This document shows, piece after piece, positions 1-9,826 of a stretch of 64,000 nucleotides of DNA (the stretch's first letter is position 1; each line of letters starts with the position of its first letter). The DNA is from an uncultured Clostridia bacterium (GTDB lineage: Bacteria > Bacillota > Clostridia > TANB77 > CAG-508). The stretch covers positions 13,064 through 77,063 of the forward strand of contig CAKPOA010000004.1 in assembly GCA_934169575.1 (NCBI GenBank). Reading direction: 5' to 3'. The notes under the pieces are model-generated. The model saw nothing but the letters and a program-made list of their open reading frames with translations, made no database searches and was not told the origin of the DNA. The position numbers were made by a program, and so were the translations under genes.

Positions 1-119
1 AAAATAATAAAGTTTCATATATTAAATTAAAAGTATGCAATAACAATAATAAAGCTGTAAAATTATACGAAAAAGAAGGTTTTTCAATAGATAAAAAAAT
101 TTTAAAGAAAAAACTATAA
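1..119 (+). CDS. GNAT-family N-acetyltransferase, C-terminal fragment
   Basis: The reading frame is open from the left edge (codons starting at base 3) to a TAA at 117-119; the 5' part lies outside the window. The visible ~38 residues include NNNKAVKLYEKEGF, which matches the acetyl-CoA-binding C-terminal motif of GNAT acetyltransferases (N-x-x-A-x-x-L-Y-E-K-x-G-F). The substrate cannot be read from this fragment. Confidence 0.7.
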   Translation, partial: NNKVSYIKLKVCNNNNKAVKLYEKEGFSIDKKILKKKL

Positions 120-155
120 AAAAGTGTCCAAAACTTGACCTAAATTCACAAATAG

Positions 156-181
156 CCTAGAATCTAATTTTAGATTTTAGG
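156..181 (+). terminator. Stem-loop after the acetyltransferase
   Basis: An 11-bp inverted repeat with one G-U pair (arms 156-166 and 171-181, loop ATTT) lies 37 nt after the acetyltransferase stop. The following sequence is only modestly T-rich, so this is a weak terminator candidate. Confidence 0.4.
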
Positions 182-197
182 TGTTCTTAATTTATGA

Positions 198-329
198 GAA
201 ATAGCACAAGATAGTGTTATAAGAGAAGATTGTGATTATGATGACGAAATTGTTATAGATGACAAGAAAACATTAGAACAAATTAATACAGCAGAATTAC
301 TTGTAGATTATATTAATAAAAAATATTAA
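198..329 (+). pseudogene. Remnant of an unrecognised coding sequence
   Basis: An open frame of 43 codons ends in TAA at 327-329. It has no plausible start codon and a stop just upstream at 195-197. The peptide is acidic (contains EDCDYDDEIVIDDKK and ends ELLVDYINKKY) and looks like a natural protein C-terminus rather than random AT-rich translation. It is probably the 3' remnant of a deleted gene. The family is not recognised and it could be chance. Confidence 0.3.
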
Positions 330-440
330 AATGAAAATATGATGTACTTTTTAGAAAAAGGTTGTTGCATTTTTATGAGAATTTTGCAAAACAAAAAAAT
401 TTTTCAAAAAACACAAACAAAAAATTATCACAAAAACATA

Positions 441-469
441 TTGACAAAAATAAAGTATATTGATAAAAT
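441..469 (+). promoter_or_regulatory. Promoter of the phase-variable prepilin-like gene
   Basis: TTGACA (441-446), a 17-nt spacer and TAAAAT (464-469) form a near-consensus sigma-A promoter about 50 nt upstream of the ATG at 521. The repeat tract lies downstream inside the coding region, so it would not change promoter spacing. Confidence 0.7.
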
Positions 470-520
470 TAGGTTGAAAAATAAAATATAATAAACAAAG
501 GAAAGAAAGGGTGATTTTAA

Positions 521-1783
<1,263 letters not shown>

Positions 1784-1937
1784 TATCCAAATAACACCAA
1801 GTAGTGGAGAAAATAGCCCAACAAATATGCATACTATAAATTGGAATTAAAGTACTGTAACAGGTGGCTTTTGGTCTCTTGGCAGTCGAAAAGAAGAAGA
1901 TATGTCTTGTAAAAAATCATCCATTAAAATAAATATA

Positions 1938-1972
1938 AAATAAGTGGGAAAGAAATTTTGCCACTTATTTTT
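1938..1972 (+). terminator. Rho-independent terminator after the prepilin-like gene
   Basis: A 10-bp perfect stem (1938-1947 with 1961-1970) around a 13-nt loop is followed by TTCATTTT. It separates the prepilin-like gene from the pyk promoter. Confidence 0.65.
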
Positions 1973-1997
1973 CATTTTAAGAAAACTAAAAAAACAC

Positions 1998-2027
1998 TTG
2001 AATATTATGGTAATTATATGGTATAAT
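1998..2027 (+). promoter_or_regulatory. pyk promoter
   Basis: TTGAAT (1998-2003), an 18-nt spacer and TATAAT (2022-2027) lie 39 nt upstream of the pyk ATG. The AGGAAG ribosome binding site is in between. Confidence 0.7.
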
Positions 2028-2066
2028 AATAGATGTATCAAAAAAGTTAGAGAAAGGAAGATATAA

Positions 2067-3500
2067 ATGAAATCATTTAGAAAAACAAAAATAGTAGGAA
2101 CAATAGGACCAGCAAGTGAAAATAGATTAGAGGAATTATTTGAAGCTGGATTAAATGTATGTAGAATTAATTATTCACATGGAGGATATGATGAACAAGG
2201 AGAAAAAACAGAAAAAATAATAGCATTAAGAGAAAAACTAGATTTACCAATCCCAATGATATTAGATATGCAAGGACCAGAAATAAGAACAGGAATGTTA
2301 GTAACAGGAAAAAATGAAAAAATAATGTTAGAAGATGGACAAAAGTTTACATTTGTAAATGAAGATATTATAGGAGATAAAGACAGAGTATCTGTATCAT
2401 ATAAAAACTTATATAAAGATGTAAAAAAAGGAACAAAAATATTAATTGATGATGGAGCAATAGAATTAGTTGTTGATGAAATTCAAGGAAAAGATATTGT
2501 ATGTACAGTTGTACATGGTAATGGTCTTGGAAGTAGAAAAACAATTAATTTACCAGGAACATCTGTCAATTTACCAGCATTAAAAGAAAAAGATATTGAA
2601 GATTTAAAAGCTGCTTGTGCACATGATTATGATTATGTAGCAATGTCATTTACAAGAAATGTACATGATATTGAAGAAGTAAGGAAAGTATTAGATGAAA
2701 ATGGTGGAAAAGATATTAAAATAATTACAAAAGTTGAAAATGTTGAAGGACTTGAAAACATGGAATCAATCATAGAAACTGCTGATGCACAAATGATTGC
2801 ACGTGGAGATATGGCAACTGAAACAGATTATACTGAACCACCAATTATGCAAAAGAAATTTATTAGATTATCTAATTTAGAAAATAAACCTGCAATAACT
2901 GCAACACAAATGCTAGAATCAATGACACATCAACCATTACCAACAAGAGCAGAAGCAAGTGATGTTGCAAATGCTATATATGATAGAACAAGTGCAATAA
3001 TGTTATCTGGAGAATGTGCTATGGGAGATTATCCTGTTGAATGTGTAAAAGTAATGGATAATATTGCAAGAAAAGTTGAACCAACAATTAGATATTGGAG
3101 AAGATTCGATTTAGCAGAAGAAGTAAATATAACAGATATAGAATCTAAGATTGCATATTCATCATGTATATTAGCTAAAAATATGGAAGCAGATGCAATT
3201 GTTGCATATACACATACAGGAGATAGTGCTAGAAGATTAGCTGGATTAGGTGCAGGTTGCCCAATAATTGCTATTACTGATAATAGAAGAACATTTTATC
3301 AATTAGGATTAGTATGGAATGTACAACCAGTATATGTTGAACCACAAGAAAGTATAGATAAAACAGTAGTTTATGGAATGAAAGTTTTAGAAGAAAGAAA
3401 AATACTTGAAGAGGGAGATTTAGTAGTAGTTTCAGGTGGTGCAAAATTATTAAATCATAAAGATAATAGCAAGGTTGCATGTGGAATTGTGAAAATTTAG
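2067..3500 (+). CDS. pyk: Pyruvate kinase
   Basis: Converts phosphoenolpyruvate and ADP to pyruvate and ATP, the last ATP-forming step of glycolysis, in the cytoplasm. The 477-residue length fits a bacterial enzyme without the extra C-terminal PEP-utiliser domain. Visible motifs: MQGPEIRTG (68-76; usually TKGPEIRTG), the catalytic-lysine segment KVENVEGLENM (~222), ARGD (~247) and TATQMLESM with the catalytic Thr (~279). The loop after ARGD reads MATETDYTEPP rather than the usual LGVEIPLEEVP, so this is a divergent subtype, but the metal-binding Glu and Asp and the catalytic Lys and Thr are present. Single-gene unit with its own promoter. Confidence 0.93.
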   Translation: MKSFRKTKIVGTIGPASENRLEELFEAGLNVCRINYSHGGYDEQGEKTEKIIALREKLDLPIPMILDMQGPEIRTGMLVTGKNEKIMLEDGQKFTFVNEDIIGDKDRVSVSYKNLYKDVKKGTKILIDDGAIELVVDEIQGKDIVCTVVHGNGLGSRKTINLPGTSVNLPALKEKDIEDLKAACAHDYDYVAMSFTRNVHDIEEVRKVLDENGGKDIKIITKVENVEGLENMESIIETADAQMIARGDMATETDYTEPPIMQKKFIRLSNLENKPAITATQMLESMTHQPLPTRAEASDVANAIYDRTSAIMLSGECAMGDYPVECVKVMDNIARKVEPTIRYWRRFDLAEEVNITDIESKIAYSSCILAKNMEADAIVAYTHTGDSARRLAGLGAGCPIIAITDNRRTFYQLGLVWNVQPVYVEPQESIDKTVVYGMKVLEERKILEEGDLVVVSGGAKLLNHKDNSKVACGIVKI

Positions 3501-3518
3501 TAAAAAATAGAAAAAGGC

Positions 3519-3547
3519 TTGTAAATTTTTTGAAGAATTGATATACT
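3519..3547 (+). promoter_or_regulatory. Promoter of the Asp23/nusB/xse operon
   Basis: TTGTAA (3519-3524), 17-nt spacer, TATACT (3542-3547), placed 35 nt before the Asp23-family ATG at 3582. Confidence 0.6.
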
Positions 3548-3581
3548 AATAGCAGATTTTAATGAAAGGAAAGTGATTTTT

Positions 3582-4019
3582 ATGGAAGAAAATAAAAATG
3601 AAGAAATCATGATAGATGAACAAGAAAAAAAAGAGGCTAATGGAATAAAAATATCAAATGATGTAATTGCTGTAATTGCTGGAGTAGCAGTTTCAGAAGT
3701 ATCTGGAGTAGCAAGTATGTCTGGAGGATTTGCAGGAGGAATTACAGAAGCTATAAAAGGAAAGAAAAATTTGGCAAAAGGAATTAAAGTTGAAGCAACT
3801 GAAAAAGAAGCTAAAATTGATGTAAATATAATTGTTGAATTTGGAAGTAGAATCCCAGATGTAGCTTTTGAAATACAAAATAGAGTAAAAAAAGCAGTTG
3901 AAAATATGACAGGAATAAAAGTAACTGATGTTAATGTAAATGTTCAAGGTGTAAATACTGAGATATTAAATAATAGTGAAATAGTAGATACTGAAGAACC
4001 AAAACAAGAAAACGAATAA
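3582..4019 (+). CDS. Asp23/Gls24 family envelope stress response protein
   Basis: A 145-residue member of the Asp23 (alkaline shock protein) family, which in Firmicutes coats the inner face of the membrane and is tied to envelope stress. The Asp23 core (~20-130) is seen as SNDVIAVIAGVAVSEVSGVA, then an I-D-V-N-I-I-V-E-F-G strand and VNVQGV. A GTG at 3573 is in frame, but the AGGAAA site at 3567-3572 spaces properly only with ATG 3582. First gene of an operon with amaP, as expected, since AmaP is the membrane anchor of Asp23. Confidence 0.9.
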   Translation: MEENKNEEIMIDEQEKKEANGIKISNDVIAVIAGVAVSEVSGVASMSGGFAGGITEAIKGKKNLAKGIKVEATEKEAKIDVNIIVEFGSRIPDVAFEIQNRVKKAVENMTGIKVTDVNVNVQGVNTEILNNSEIVDTEEPKQENE

Positions 4020-4040
4020 GAAAAAAGGAGAGGATTATAA

Positions 4041-4595
4041 ATGAAAAAATTAAATAAAGTAGTATTAGTGGTTTTTTCTGTAATAATTTTAATAATAGGA
4101 GTATGTATAAATTTATTAGCGGTTGGATGGCTTGATTTTGAAACAGCATTCAAATTAATTCAAACAGGTTTAACGAAAGAACCTGCAAGTCAAATTATAT
4201 TGATAATAAATGAAATATGTATGTTATTTGCAATTATCTGTATTTTTGTTGACTCATCTAATGAAAAATCTAAAAAAACAGAAAGAGATGTTTTAATGAA
4301 AAATAATAATGGACAATTAATTATTTCAAGAACAACAATTGAAAATCTTGTAAATGCTGTTATAAATGATTTCTCAGGTGTAAAAGAATCTATGACAAGA
4401 ATTCAATTAGATGAACAAAATAATGTTATTGTATTAGTAAATTTAATTGTTACAAAAGATGTTGTAATTAAAGAATTAACATTAAATTTACAAAACAAAA
4501 TAAAAGAAGAAATCAAAAAGACTTCAGATTTAGAAGTAAAAGAAGTAAATGTTAGAATAAAAAATGTAATAAATCCAGATGAAATAAGTAAATAA
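4041..4595 (+). CDS. amaP: Alkaline shock response membrane anchor protein AmaP
   Basis: 184 residues with two N-terminal membrane helices (about 7-30 and 52-73). A cytoplasmic Asp23-like domain follows, containing ISRTTIENLVNAVINDFSGV and ending in VKEVNVRIKNV. This architecture is that of AmaP, which anchors Asp23 to the cell membrane. It lies 21 nt after the Asp23-family gene with an AGGAGAGG ribosome binding site, so the two are co-expressed. Confidence 0.88.
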   Translation: MKKLNKVVLVVFSVIILIIGVCINLLAVGWLDFETAFKLIQTGLTKEPASQIILIINEICMLFAIICIFVDSSNEKSKKTERDVLMKNNNGQLIISRTTIENLVNAVINDFSGVKESMTRIQLDEQNNVIVLVNLIVTKDVVIKELTLNLQNKIKEEIKKTSDLEVKEVNVRIKNVINPDEISK

Positions 4596-4603
4596 TATAT
4601 TAG

Positions 4604-4645
4604 ACAAACAAGGTTTAAATTTTTTGAGATTTTAACCTTGTTTGT
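4604..4645 (+). terminator. Intercistronic stem-loop
   Basis: A perfect 12-bp inverted repeat (4604-4615 with 4634-4645), extendable by four pairs across a 2-nt bulge, sits between amaP and the next operon gene. There is no T-run after it; the next gene's ribosome binding site follows. It is more likely an RNA-processing or attenuating hairpin than a full terminator. Confidence 0.5.
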
Positions 4646-4671
4646 ATCTAAAGGAAGGAATGAAATTAATT

Positions 4672-4875
4672 ATGGAAGGATTAAAAAACTTTTGGAATAA
4701 TTATAAAGGTGCAATAATAGGAGTAATAGTAGCAATTTTAGTTATTATGACAAAATTATATGAATTAATAATGGCAATAATTTTAATTATATTAGGTGCA
4801 ATTGCCGGAAATTATATACAACAAAATAAAAATTATGTAAAAGATAGATTAAAAAATTTTATAGATAGATTTTAA
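4672..4875 (+). CDS. Small membrane protein of the Asp23 operon (DUF2273-like)
   Basis: 67 residues: a short N-terminal part (GLKNFWNNYKGAIIG), one long or two closely packed hydrophobic segments (about 14-50) and a basic tail (KNYVKDRLKNFIDRF). Position directly after amaP and the fold resemble the small DUF2273 proteins that accompany Asp23 and AmaP in Clostridia. The start was taken at ATG 4672 after AAGGAAGG; ATG 4660 is possible but nearly abuts that site. No enzymatic motif. Confidence 0.65.
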   Translation: MEGLKNFWNNYKGAIIGVIVAILVIMTKLYELIMAIILIILGAIAGNYIQQNKNYVKDRLKNFIDRF

Positions 4876-4897
4876 AATTATGTAAGGAATGAGAAAA

Positions 4898-5314
4898 ATG
4901 AATAAAACAGAAATAAGGGATTTAACATATAAATTATTATATAGTTTAGAAATACAAAAAAATGTTGATATAGACGAACAAATAGAATTATATATTGAAG
5001 AAAATAATGTAGAAAAAGAAAGTATTAAAAGATATATAAATGACATTATTTGGGGAGTAGAAAATAATAAAGAAGAAATTAATTCAATAATTAAGTCTTG
5101 TCTTGATGAAAAATGGTCTATAGAGAGAATTTCAAAAATCAACCTAAGTATTTTAAAATTATCAATATATGAAATGAAATATAAGAAAATTCCAATAAAA
5201 GTTGAAATAAATGAAGCTGTTGAACTTGCAAAAAAATATGGTGAAGAAACATCAGCTAAGTTCATAAATGGAGCATTAGCTAAAGTTGTAAAAGAATACA
5301 TAGAGAAGGGATAA
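4898..5314 (+). CDS. nusB: Transcription antitermination factor NusB
   Basis: A 138-residue all-helical protein matching NusB, which binds boxA RNA with NusE (S10) during rRNA antitermination. Recognisable parts are the N-terminal helix with YKLLYSLE, the central WGVENNKEEI, and the C-terminal EAVELAKKYGEETSAKFING followed by GALAKV. ATG 4898 has AAGGA nine bases upstream; ATG 4889 is too close. xseA begins 4 nt after its stop, the usual nusB-xseA order in Clostridia. Confidence 0.92.
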   Translation: MNKTEIRDLTYKLLYSLEIQKNVDIDEQIELYIEENNVEKESIKRYINDIIWGVENNKEEINSIIKSCLDEKWSIERISKINLSILKLSIYEMKYKKIPIKVEINEAVELAKKYGEETSAKFINGALAKVVKEYIEKG

Positions 5315-5318
5315 AAAT

Positions 5319-6512
5319 ATGAATTATGATGCAATAGCAATTAGTGTAAGCCAATTGAATTCGTATATAAAAGAAAAAATAGATGGAGATGAAGCATTAA
5401 ATACTGTAATTGTAAAAGGTGAAATCTCGAATTTTAAAAACCATTACACTGGACATCTTTATTTTACATTAAAAGATGAAAAATCTTTAATAAAATGTAT
5501 AATGTTTAAAACTTATGCAGAAAAGCTAGGTTTTATTCCAAAAGATGGAATGAAAGTAATGGTTTTTGGTAGTGTTTCTGTATTTGAAAGAGATGGAGTA
5601 TATCAAATATATGTAAAAGCTATTAAACAAGATGGAATTGGCACATTATATGAAAAATATGAAAAATTAAAAGCAGATCTAGAAAAACAAGGGTTATTTG
5701 ATAAATTACATAAAAAGAAAATACCGTTAAAACCAAATATAATAGGTGTATTAACATCTCAAACTGGTTCTGTAATTAGAGATATTATAAATGTTTCTAC
5801 AAGGCGAAATCCAGGTACATATATAAGGCTTTATCCTGTTCCTGTACAAGGTACAGGTGCAGCAAAAGAAATTGCAAAAGGTATAGAATTTATGAATGAA
5901 AATAATTTAGCAGATGTAATTATTTTAGCAAGAGGAGGAGGATCATTAGAAGATTTATGGCCTTTTAATGAAGAAATAGTTGCAAAAGCAATATATAATT
6001 CAAGGATTCCAATAATTTCTGCTATAGGGCATGAAACAGATTTTACAATATCAGATTTTGTAGCAGATTTACGTGCACCAACACCATCTGCAGCAGCAGA
6101 GCTTGCAAATCCAGATATATATGAAATAAAAGAAAAAATTAATACATATAATAGTAGAATGAGATTATCTTTAAAGAAAAAGTTAGATTTTATGAAATTA
6201 AAATATGAAAAAATCATGTCGTCAAATATATTTAAAGAACCATATAAAAAAATTAATGATAATCGTATGGAAATAGATAGATGTGTAAGAATCATAGGAA
6301 ATTGCATAAAATCAAAATATAAAGAAACAAGATTGATGTTTAATGAAAAAGTTTCAAGACTAGATAATATTAGTCCTCTAAAAACTTTAACAAGAGGATA
6401 TTGCTTAACAGAAAAAAACGGAGAGATTATAAAAAGCAAAAATGAACTAAAAAAAGATGATGAAATTGAAATAACATTTTTTGATGGAATAAAAAATGCT
6501 AAAGTTATGTAG
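5319..6512 (+). CDS. xseA: Exodeoxyribonuclease VII large subunit
   Basis: 397 residues, the expected size. The N-terminal OB-fold DNA-binding domain (~1-100) includes VKGEISNFKNHYTGHLYFTL. The catalytic domain carries GVLTSQTGSVIRDIINV, ILARGGGSLEDLWPFNEE and IISAIGHETDFTISDFVADL with APTPSAAAE, all hallmark XseA motifs. A coiled-coil region and the C-terminal GYCLTEKNG segment follow. With XseB it degrades single-stranded DNA to short oligonucleotides. xseB is encoded two genes downstream. Confidence 0.95.
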   Translation: MNYDAIAISVSQLNSYIKEKIDGDEALNTVIVKGEISNFKNHYTGHLYFTLKDEKSLIKCIMFKTYAEKLGFIPKDGMKVMVFGSVSVFERDGVYQIYVKAIKQDGIGTLYEKYEKLKADLEKQGLFDKLHKKKIPLKPNIIGVLTSQTGSVIRDIINVSTRRNPGTYIRLYPVPVQGTGAAKEIAKGIEFMNENNLADVIILARGGGSLEDLWPFNEEIVAKAIYNSRIPIISAIGHETDFTISDFVADLRAPTPSAAAELANPDIYEIKEKINTYNSRMRLSLKKKLDFMKLKYEKIMSSNIFKEPYKKINDNRMEIDRCVRIIGNCIKSKYKETRLMFNEKVSRLDNISPLKTLTRGYCLTEKNGEIIKSKNELKKDDEIEITFFDGIKNAKVM

Positions 6513-6525
6513 GGAGGAAAAAGTA

Positions 6526-7020
6526 ATGGTTAATAAAAAAGTTGTTATAATATCAACAATTATATTTGTTTTAATAATAGGGGCAATTATTGGCATTAAA
6601 ATAAAAAAGTTGGATAATAATGAAAATATTATTAGCAAAGAAAAACCAAAAGTTAGTGAGGTTCAAAATAATACTATAGAAAATAATATTGTAAATAATA
6701 CAGTGAATAATGAAATTAAAAATGAAATCGTAAATGAAGTAGAAAATACAACTAAAAATAATAATACAACTATAAGTGAAAACACTGTAAAAAATACATC
6801 TACTTCAGAAACTAAAACAAATAATAATTTAACAGGTGAGGAAAAAGCAAAAAAATTAGCAAAAGATAAATGGGGAAAAAGTGATGATAATGTGTATTAT
6901 TATGTTGAAGAAAAATTATCAGAAAATGAATATATAGTATCTGTTAGAGATAGTGATACAACTGTTTCTTTAATGGATTATAAAATAAATATTAAAACAG
7001 AAGAAATATCAGAATATTAA
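6526..7020 (+). CDS. Membrane-anchored protein with Asn-rich linker, function unknown
   Basis: 164 residues from ATG 6526, preceded by AGGGAGG. There is one N-terminal membrane helix (about 6-26). A 65-residue low-complexity stalk very rich in Asn, Thr and Glu follows, then a small globular C-terminal domain (about 100-164) starting LTGEEKAKKLAKDKWG. That end resembles PepSY/YpmB-type small extracytoplasmic domains, but only loosely. It is inserted between xseA and xseB, which are usually adjacent. Confidence 0.6.
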   Translation: MVNKKVVIISTIIFVLIIGAIIGIKIKKLDNNENIISKEKPKVSEVQNNTIENNIVNNTVNNEIKNEIVNEVENTTKNNNTTISENTVKNTSTSETKTNNNLTGEEKAKKLAKDKWGKSDDNVYYYVEEKLSENEYIVSVRDSDTTVSLMDYKINIKTEEISEY

Positions 7021-7035
7021 AAGAAAGGGTTAAAA

Positions 7036-7257
7036 ATGAAAGAGGAGAATTTTGAAACAAAAATGGAAGAGCTTGAAAAAATAGTTCAAGAATTAGAAAA
7101 AGGTGATAAAAACTTAGATGAATCAATGAAAAAATTTGAACAAGGAATGAATTTATCTAAACAATGTAGTAAAATGTTAGATGATGCAGAAAAGAAAATT
7201 ACAATTTTACTAGAGAAAAATGGAGAAATTTCAGAAGAAAATTTTTCTATTGAATAG
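7036..7257 (+). CDS. xseB: Exodeoxyribonuclease VII small subunit
   Basis: 73 residues, typical for XseB. The helical hairpin is visible as FETKMEELEKIVQELEKG, LDESMKKFEQGM and CSKMLDDAEKKI. It forms the multi-copy small subunit that binds XseA. The ribosome binding site AAAGGG stands about 9 nt before the ATG. It follows the intervening membrane protein by 15 nt and precedes the DivPAP gene in the same operon. Confidence 0.92.
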   Translation: MKEENFETKMEELEKIVQELEKGDKNLDESMKKFEQGMNLSKQCSKMLDDAEKKITILLEKNGEISEENFSIE

Positions 7258-7279
7258 GTTAAAAAGGGGGAAAATTGAA

Positions 7280-7723
7280 ATGAATGAATATATAATGCAA
7301 TTTATACAAAATAAATATATATATATACCTTTATTGACATGGTTTTGCATTCAGACTTTTAAAGTATTATATGATTTGGTAACAACTAAAAAATTTAATT
7401 TTAAAAGAATTATAGGAGCTGGTGGTATGCCAAGTTCACATTCGGCTGTTGTTATGGCATTAGCAATAATGGTAGGAAAAGATCATGGATTTGGTTCATC
7501 AATATTTGCAATGTCTTTAATATTTGCATTTGTTGTAATGTATGATGCAACTGGTGTTAGAAGGGCTGCTGGGAAACAAGCAACATTATTGAATAAAATT
7601 GTTGAAACACCAGGACTTTCAGGTTTAGAAGTTCATGAAAGACTTGTAGAAGTGTTAGGTCATACACCTATACAAGTTTTTGTAGGAGCATTTATTGGAA
7701 TTATTGTAGGTTGTATTTTTTAG
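7280..7723 (+). CDS. Divergent PAP2 family (DUF212) membrane protein
   Basis: 147 residues with about four membrane helices. The signature GGMPSSHSAVVMAL (~51-64) carries the PSSH core of PAP2-like phosphatases, and YDATGVRRAAGKQA follows, as in the divergent PAP (DivPAP/YuiD) family. The substrate is unproven; lipid pyrophosphates are a reasonable guess. The start was set at ATG 7280 after AAGGGGG; the frame is open further upstream into xseB. Confidence 0.88.
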   Translation: MNEYIMQFIQNKYIYIPLLTWFCIQTFKVLYDLVTTKKFNFKRIIGAGGMPSSHSAVVMALAIMVGKDHGFGSSIFAMSLIFAFVVMYDATGVRRAAGKQATLLNKIVETPGLSGLEVHERLVEVLGHTPIQVFVGAFIGIIVGCIF

Positions 7724-7749
7724 CTATTAAAATGGAAAAAGGAGTAAGT

Positions 7750-9015
7750 ATGAGAGTTGCGGTAATTGGTGGAGGTCCTGCAGGAATGATGGCTGCAATA
7801 ACATCTGCACAAAATGGAAATGATGTTACTTTAATTGAAAAAAATAAATTATTAGGAAAAAAATTATTGATAACAGGAAAAGGAAGATGCAATATTACAT
7901 CTTCTTTAGAAATAGGCGAATTTATCAAAAATATTCCAGGTAATGGAAAATTTTTATATAGTGCTTTTCAAAATTATACAAATAAAGATATTATAGAGTT
8001 TTTAGAAAAAAATGGTTTGAAAGTAAAAGAAGAAAGAGGAAATAGAATATTTCCAGTTACAGATAAATCTGTTGATGTTTTGAAATGTTTTGAAAATCAA
8101 ATAAAAAAACTTAAAATTAAGGTTATGTATAATACTGTTGCAGATGATATATTAATTAAACAACATGAAAATTACAAAAATGTTGAAGGTGTATCTGTTT
8201 TAAATAATGGGAAAAAGAAAATAATATATTCTGATAAAATTATTATTGCAACTGGAGGAAAAAGCTATCATTTAACTGGTTCTACAGGTGATGGATACAA
8301 ATTTGCCAAAAAACTTGGACATACTATAATTGATATTAAGCCATCACTAGTTCCACTTGTATGTTATGAAAATACATTATGCAAGGAATTGCAAGGACTT
8401 AGTTTAAAAAATGTAAAAATTAGTTTTGAAGACATTTCTAAAAACAAAAATATTTATAATGACTTTGGTGAAATGCTATTTACACATTTTGGAGTTTCTG
8501 GTCCAACTATTTTAAGTGGTTCAGCACATTTAGTGAGATACAAAAATATTAGTGAATTATTAAAACAAAGAAAAATTGTTTTACATATTGATTTAAAACC
8601 GGCATTAAATATTGAAAAATTAGATGATAGGATTTTGAGAGATTTTGATGCAGAAAAAAATAAAAAATTTAAAAATAGCTTAGATAATTTATTGCCTAAA
8701 AAATTGATAGAACCAATTATTAAACTTTCAAAGATTGATCCAGAAAAAACGGTAAACTCTATTACAAAAGTTGAAAGAATAAATCTGGCTAATTTATTAA
8801 AAGATTTTTCATTAACAATTATGAATTTTAGACCAATAGATGAAGCAATTGTTACTTCTGGTGGTATAAACATAAAAGAGATAAATCCTAAAACAATGGA
8901 GTCTAAAATTATAAATGGACTTTATTTTGCTGGTGAAGTTATAGATGTTGATGCATATACAGGAGGATTTAATTTGCAAATTGCATATTCTACAGGGGTT
9001 ATAGCTGGAATGTAA
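7750..9015 (+). CDS. NAD(P)/FAD-dependent oxidoreductase, HI0933/BaiN family
   Basis: 421 residues. The N-terminal dinucleotide-binding fold shows VAVIGGGPAGMMAA. Family motifs are KKLLITGKGRCNIT (~34-47), TGGKSYHLTGSTGDGY (~170), a central HI0933 insert domain, and the C-terminal FAD contact GLYFAGEVIDVDAYTGGFN followed by YSTG. Members are flavoproteins of mostly unknown substrate, and some act on bile acids. The start at ATG 7750 is preceded by AAAAAGGAG. It is the last clear gene of the operon that begins at 3582. Confidence 0.88.
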   Translation: MRVAVIGGGPAGMMAAITSAQNGNDVTLIEKNKLLGKKLLITGKGRCNITSSLEIGEFIKNIPGNGKFLYSAFQNYTNKDIIEFLEKNGLKVKEERGNRIFPVTDKSVDVLKCFENQIKKLKIKVMYNTVADDILIKQHENYKNVEGVSVLNNGKKKIIYSDKIIIATGGKSYHLTGSTGDGYKFAKKLGHTIIDIKPSLVPLVCYENTLCKELQGLSLKNVKISFEDISKNKNIYNDFGEMLFTHFGVSGPTILSGSAHLVRYKNISELLKQRKIVLHIDLKPALNIEKLDDRILRDFDAEKNKKFKNSLDNLLPKKLIEPIIKLSKIDPEKTVNSITKVERINLANLLKDFSLTIMNFRPIDEAIVTSGGINIKEINPKTMESKIINGLYFAGEVIDVDAYTGGFNLQIAYSTGVIAGM

Positions 9016-9104
9016 TAAATGTGTTAGTCAATTTCATATACATATCTAGAAAATAAATTAAAAAGGCTGATAAAGTGAGTGAAAGGAAGGCGATAATAAA
9101 TTAT

Positions 9105-9779
9105 ATGAAAAGAATAAAATTGTCAGATAGGGTATTACCTACATATACAAAGGGAGAAGAGATTTTCAATATGATATCACATATAGTTGGTGGAGCATTA
9201 GGAATTGTTGCAATGGTTTTATGTATTATTTTTGCAGCTGTAAGACATAATGTATATGGTGTAGTAAGTAGTGTAATATATGGAATAACAATGATTGTAT
9301 TATATACTATGTCAAGTATTTATCATGGTCTGAAACCTAATTCAAAGGCAAAAAAAGTTTTTCAAATTCTTGATCACTGTTCTATATTTTTACTTATTGC
9401 TGGCTCATATACACCATTTGCTTTATGTACTTTAAGACAATATGATACAGCTACAGGTTGGGCAATATTTGGAATTATATGGGGAATGGCTGTTTTAGGA
9501 ATTGTATTAAATGCAATTGATTTAAAAAGATATAAAATTTTTTCTATGATATGTTATTTAGTTATGGGATGGTGTATCATTGTTAAGATAAATATTTTAC
9601 CAGAACTTTTGGGAAAAGCAGGATTTTTACTATTAGTTTTAGGTGGAGTAATTTATACTATTGGTGCTATACTTTATGGTATAGGCAAAAAGAAAAAATA
9701 TATGCATTCAATATTTCATTTATGTATATTTTTTGCTAGTCTATTACATTTTTTATGTATTGTATTATATGTGGTTTAA
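9105..9779 (+). CDS. Hemolysin III (PAQR) family membrane protein
   Basis: About 224 residues with seven predicted membrane helices. Conserved PAQR/HlyIII metal-site motifs are present: SSIYHGL (~72), ILDHCSIFLLIAGSYTPF (~90-108) and the C-terminal HSIFHLCIFFASLLHF. Bacterial members (YqfA/TrhA type) influence membrane fluidity and can be haemolytic when overexpressed; the reaction is unsettled. The start is uncertain: ATG 9105 lies 14 nt after GAAAGGAAGG, and an in-frame GTG at 9075 would add ten residues. Confidence 0.85.
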   Translation: MKRIKLSDRVLPTYTKGEEIFNMISHIVGGALGIVAMVLCIIFAAVRHNVYGVVSSVIYGITMIVLYTMSSIYHGLKPNSKAKKVFQILDHCSIFLLIAGSYTPFALCTLRQYDTATGWAIFGIIWGMAVLGIVLNAIDLKRYKIFSMICYLVMGWCIIVKINILPELLGKAGFLLLVLGGVIYTIGAILYGIGKKKKYMHSIFHLCIFFASLLHFLCIVLYVV

Positions 9780-9785
9780 ATAAAG

Positions 9786-9823
9786 AAATCCTATCTAATT
9801 ATTGAAATAATTAAATAGGATTT
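9786..9823. terminator. Bidirectional terminator
   Basis: An 18-bp near-perfect inverted repeat (9786-9803 with 9806-9823, one G-U pair) is bordered by A-rich and T-rich flanks. It serves the convergent hemolysin III gene and the minus-strand gene ending at 9827. Confidence 0.85.
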
Positions 9824-9826
9824 TTC

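Noticed and set aside
7310..7330. (AT)n run in the DivPAP gene as another phase-variation tract
   Set aside because: Only about six units in a genome this AT-rich; expected by chance and within a conserved housekeeping-type gene.
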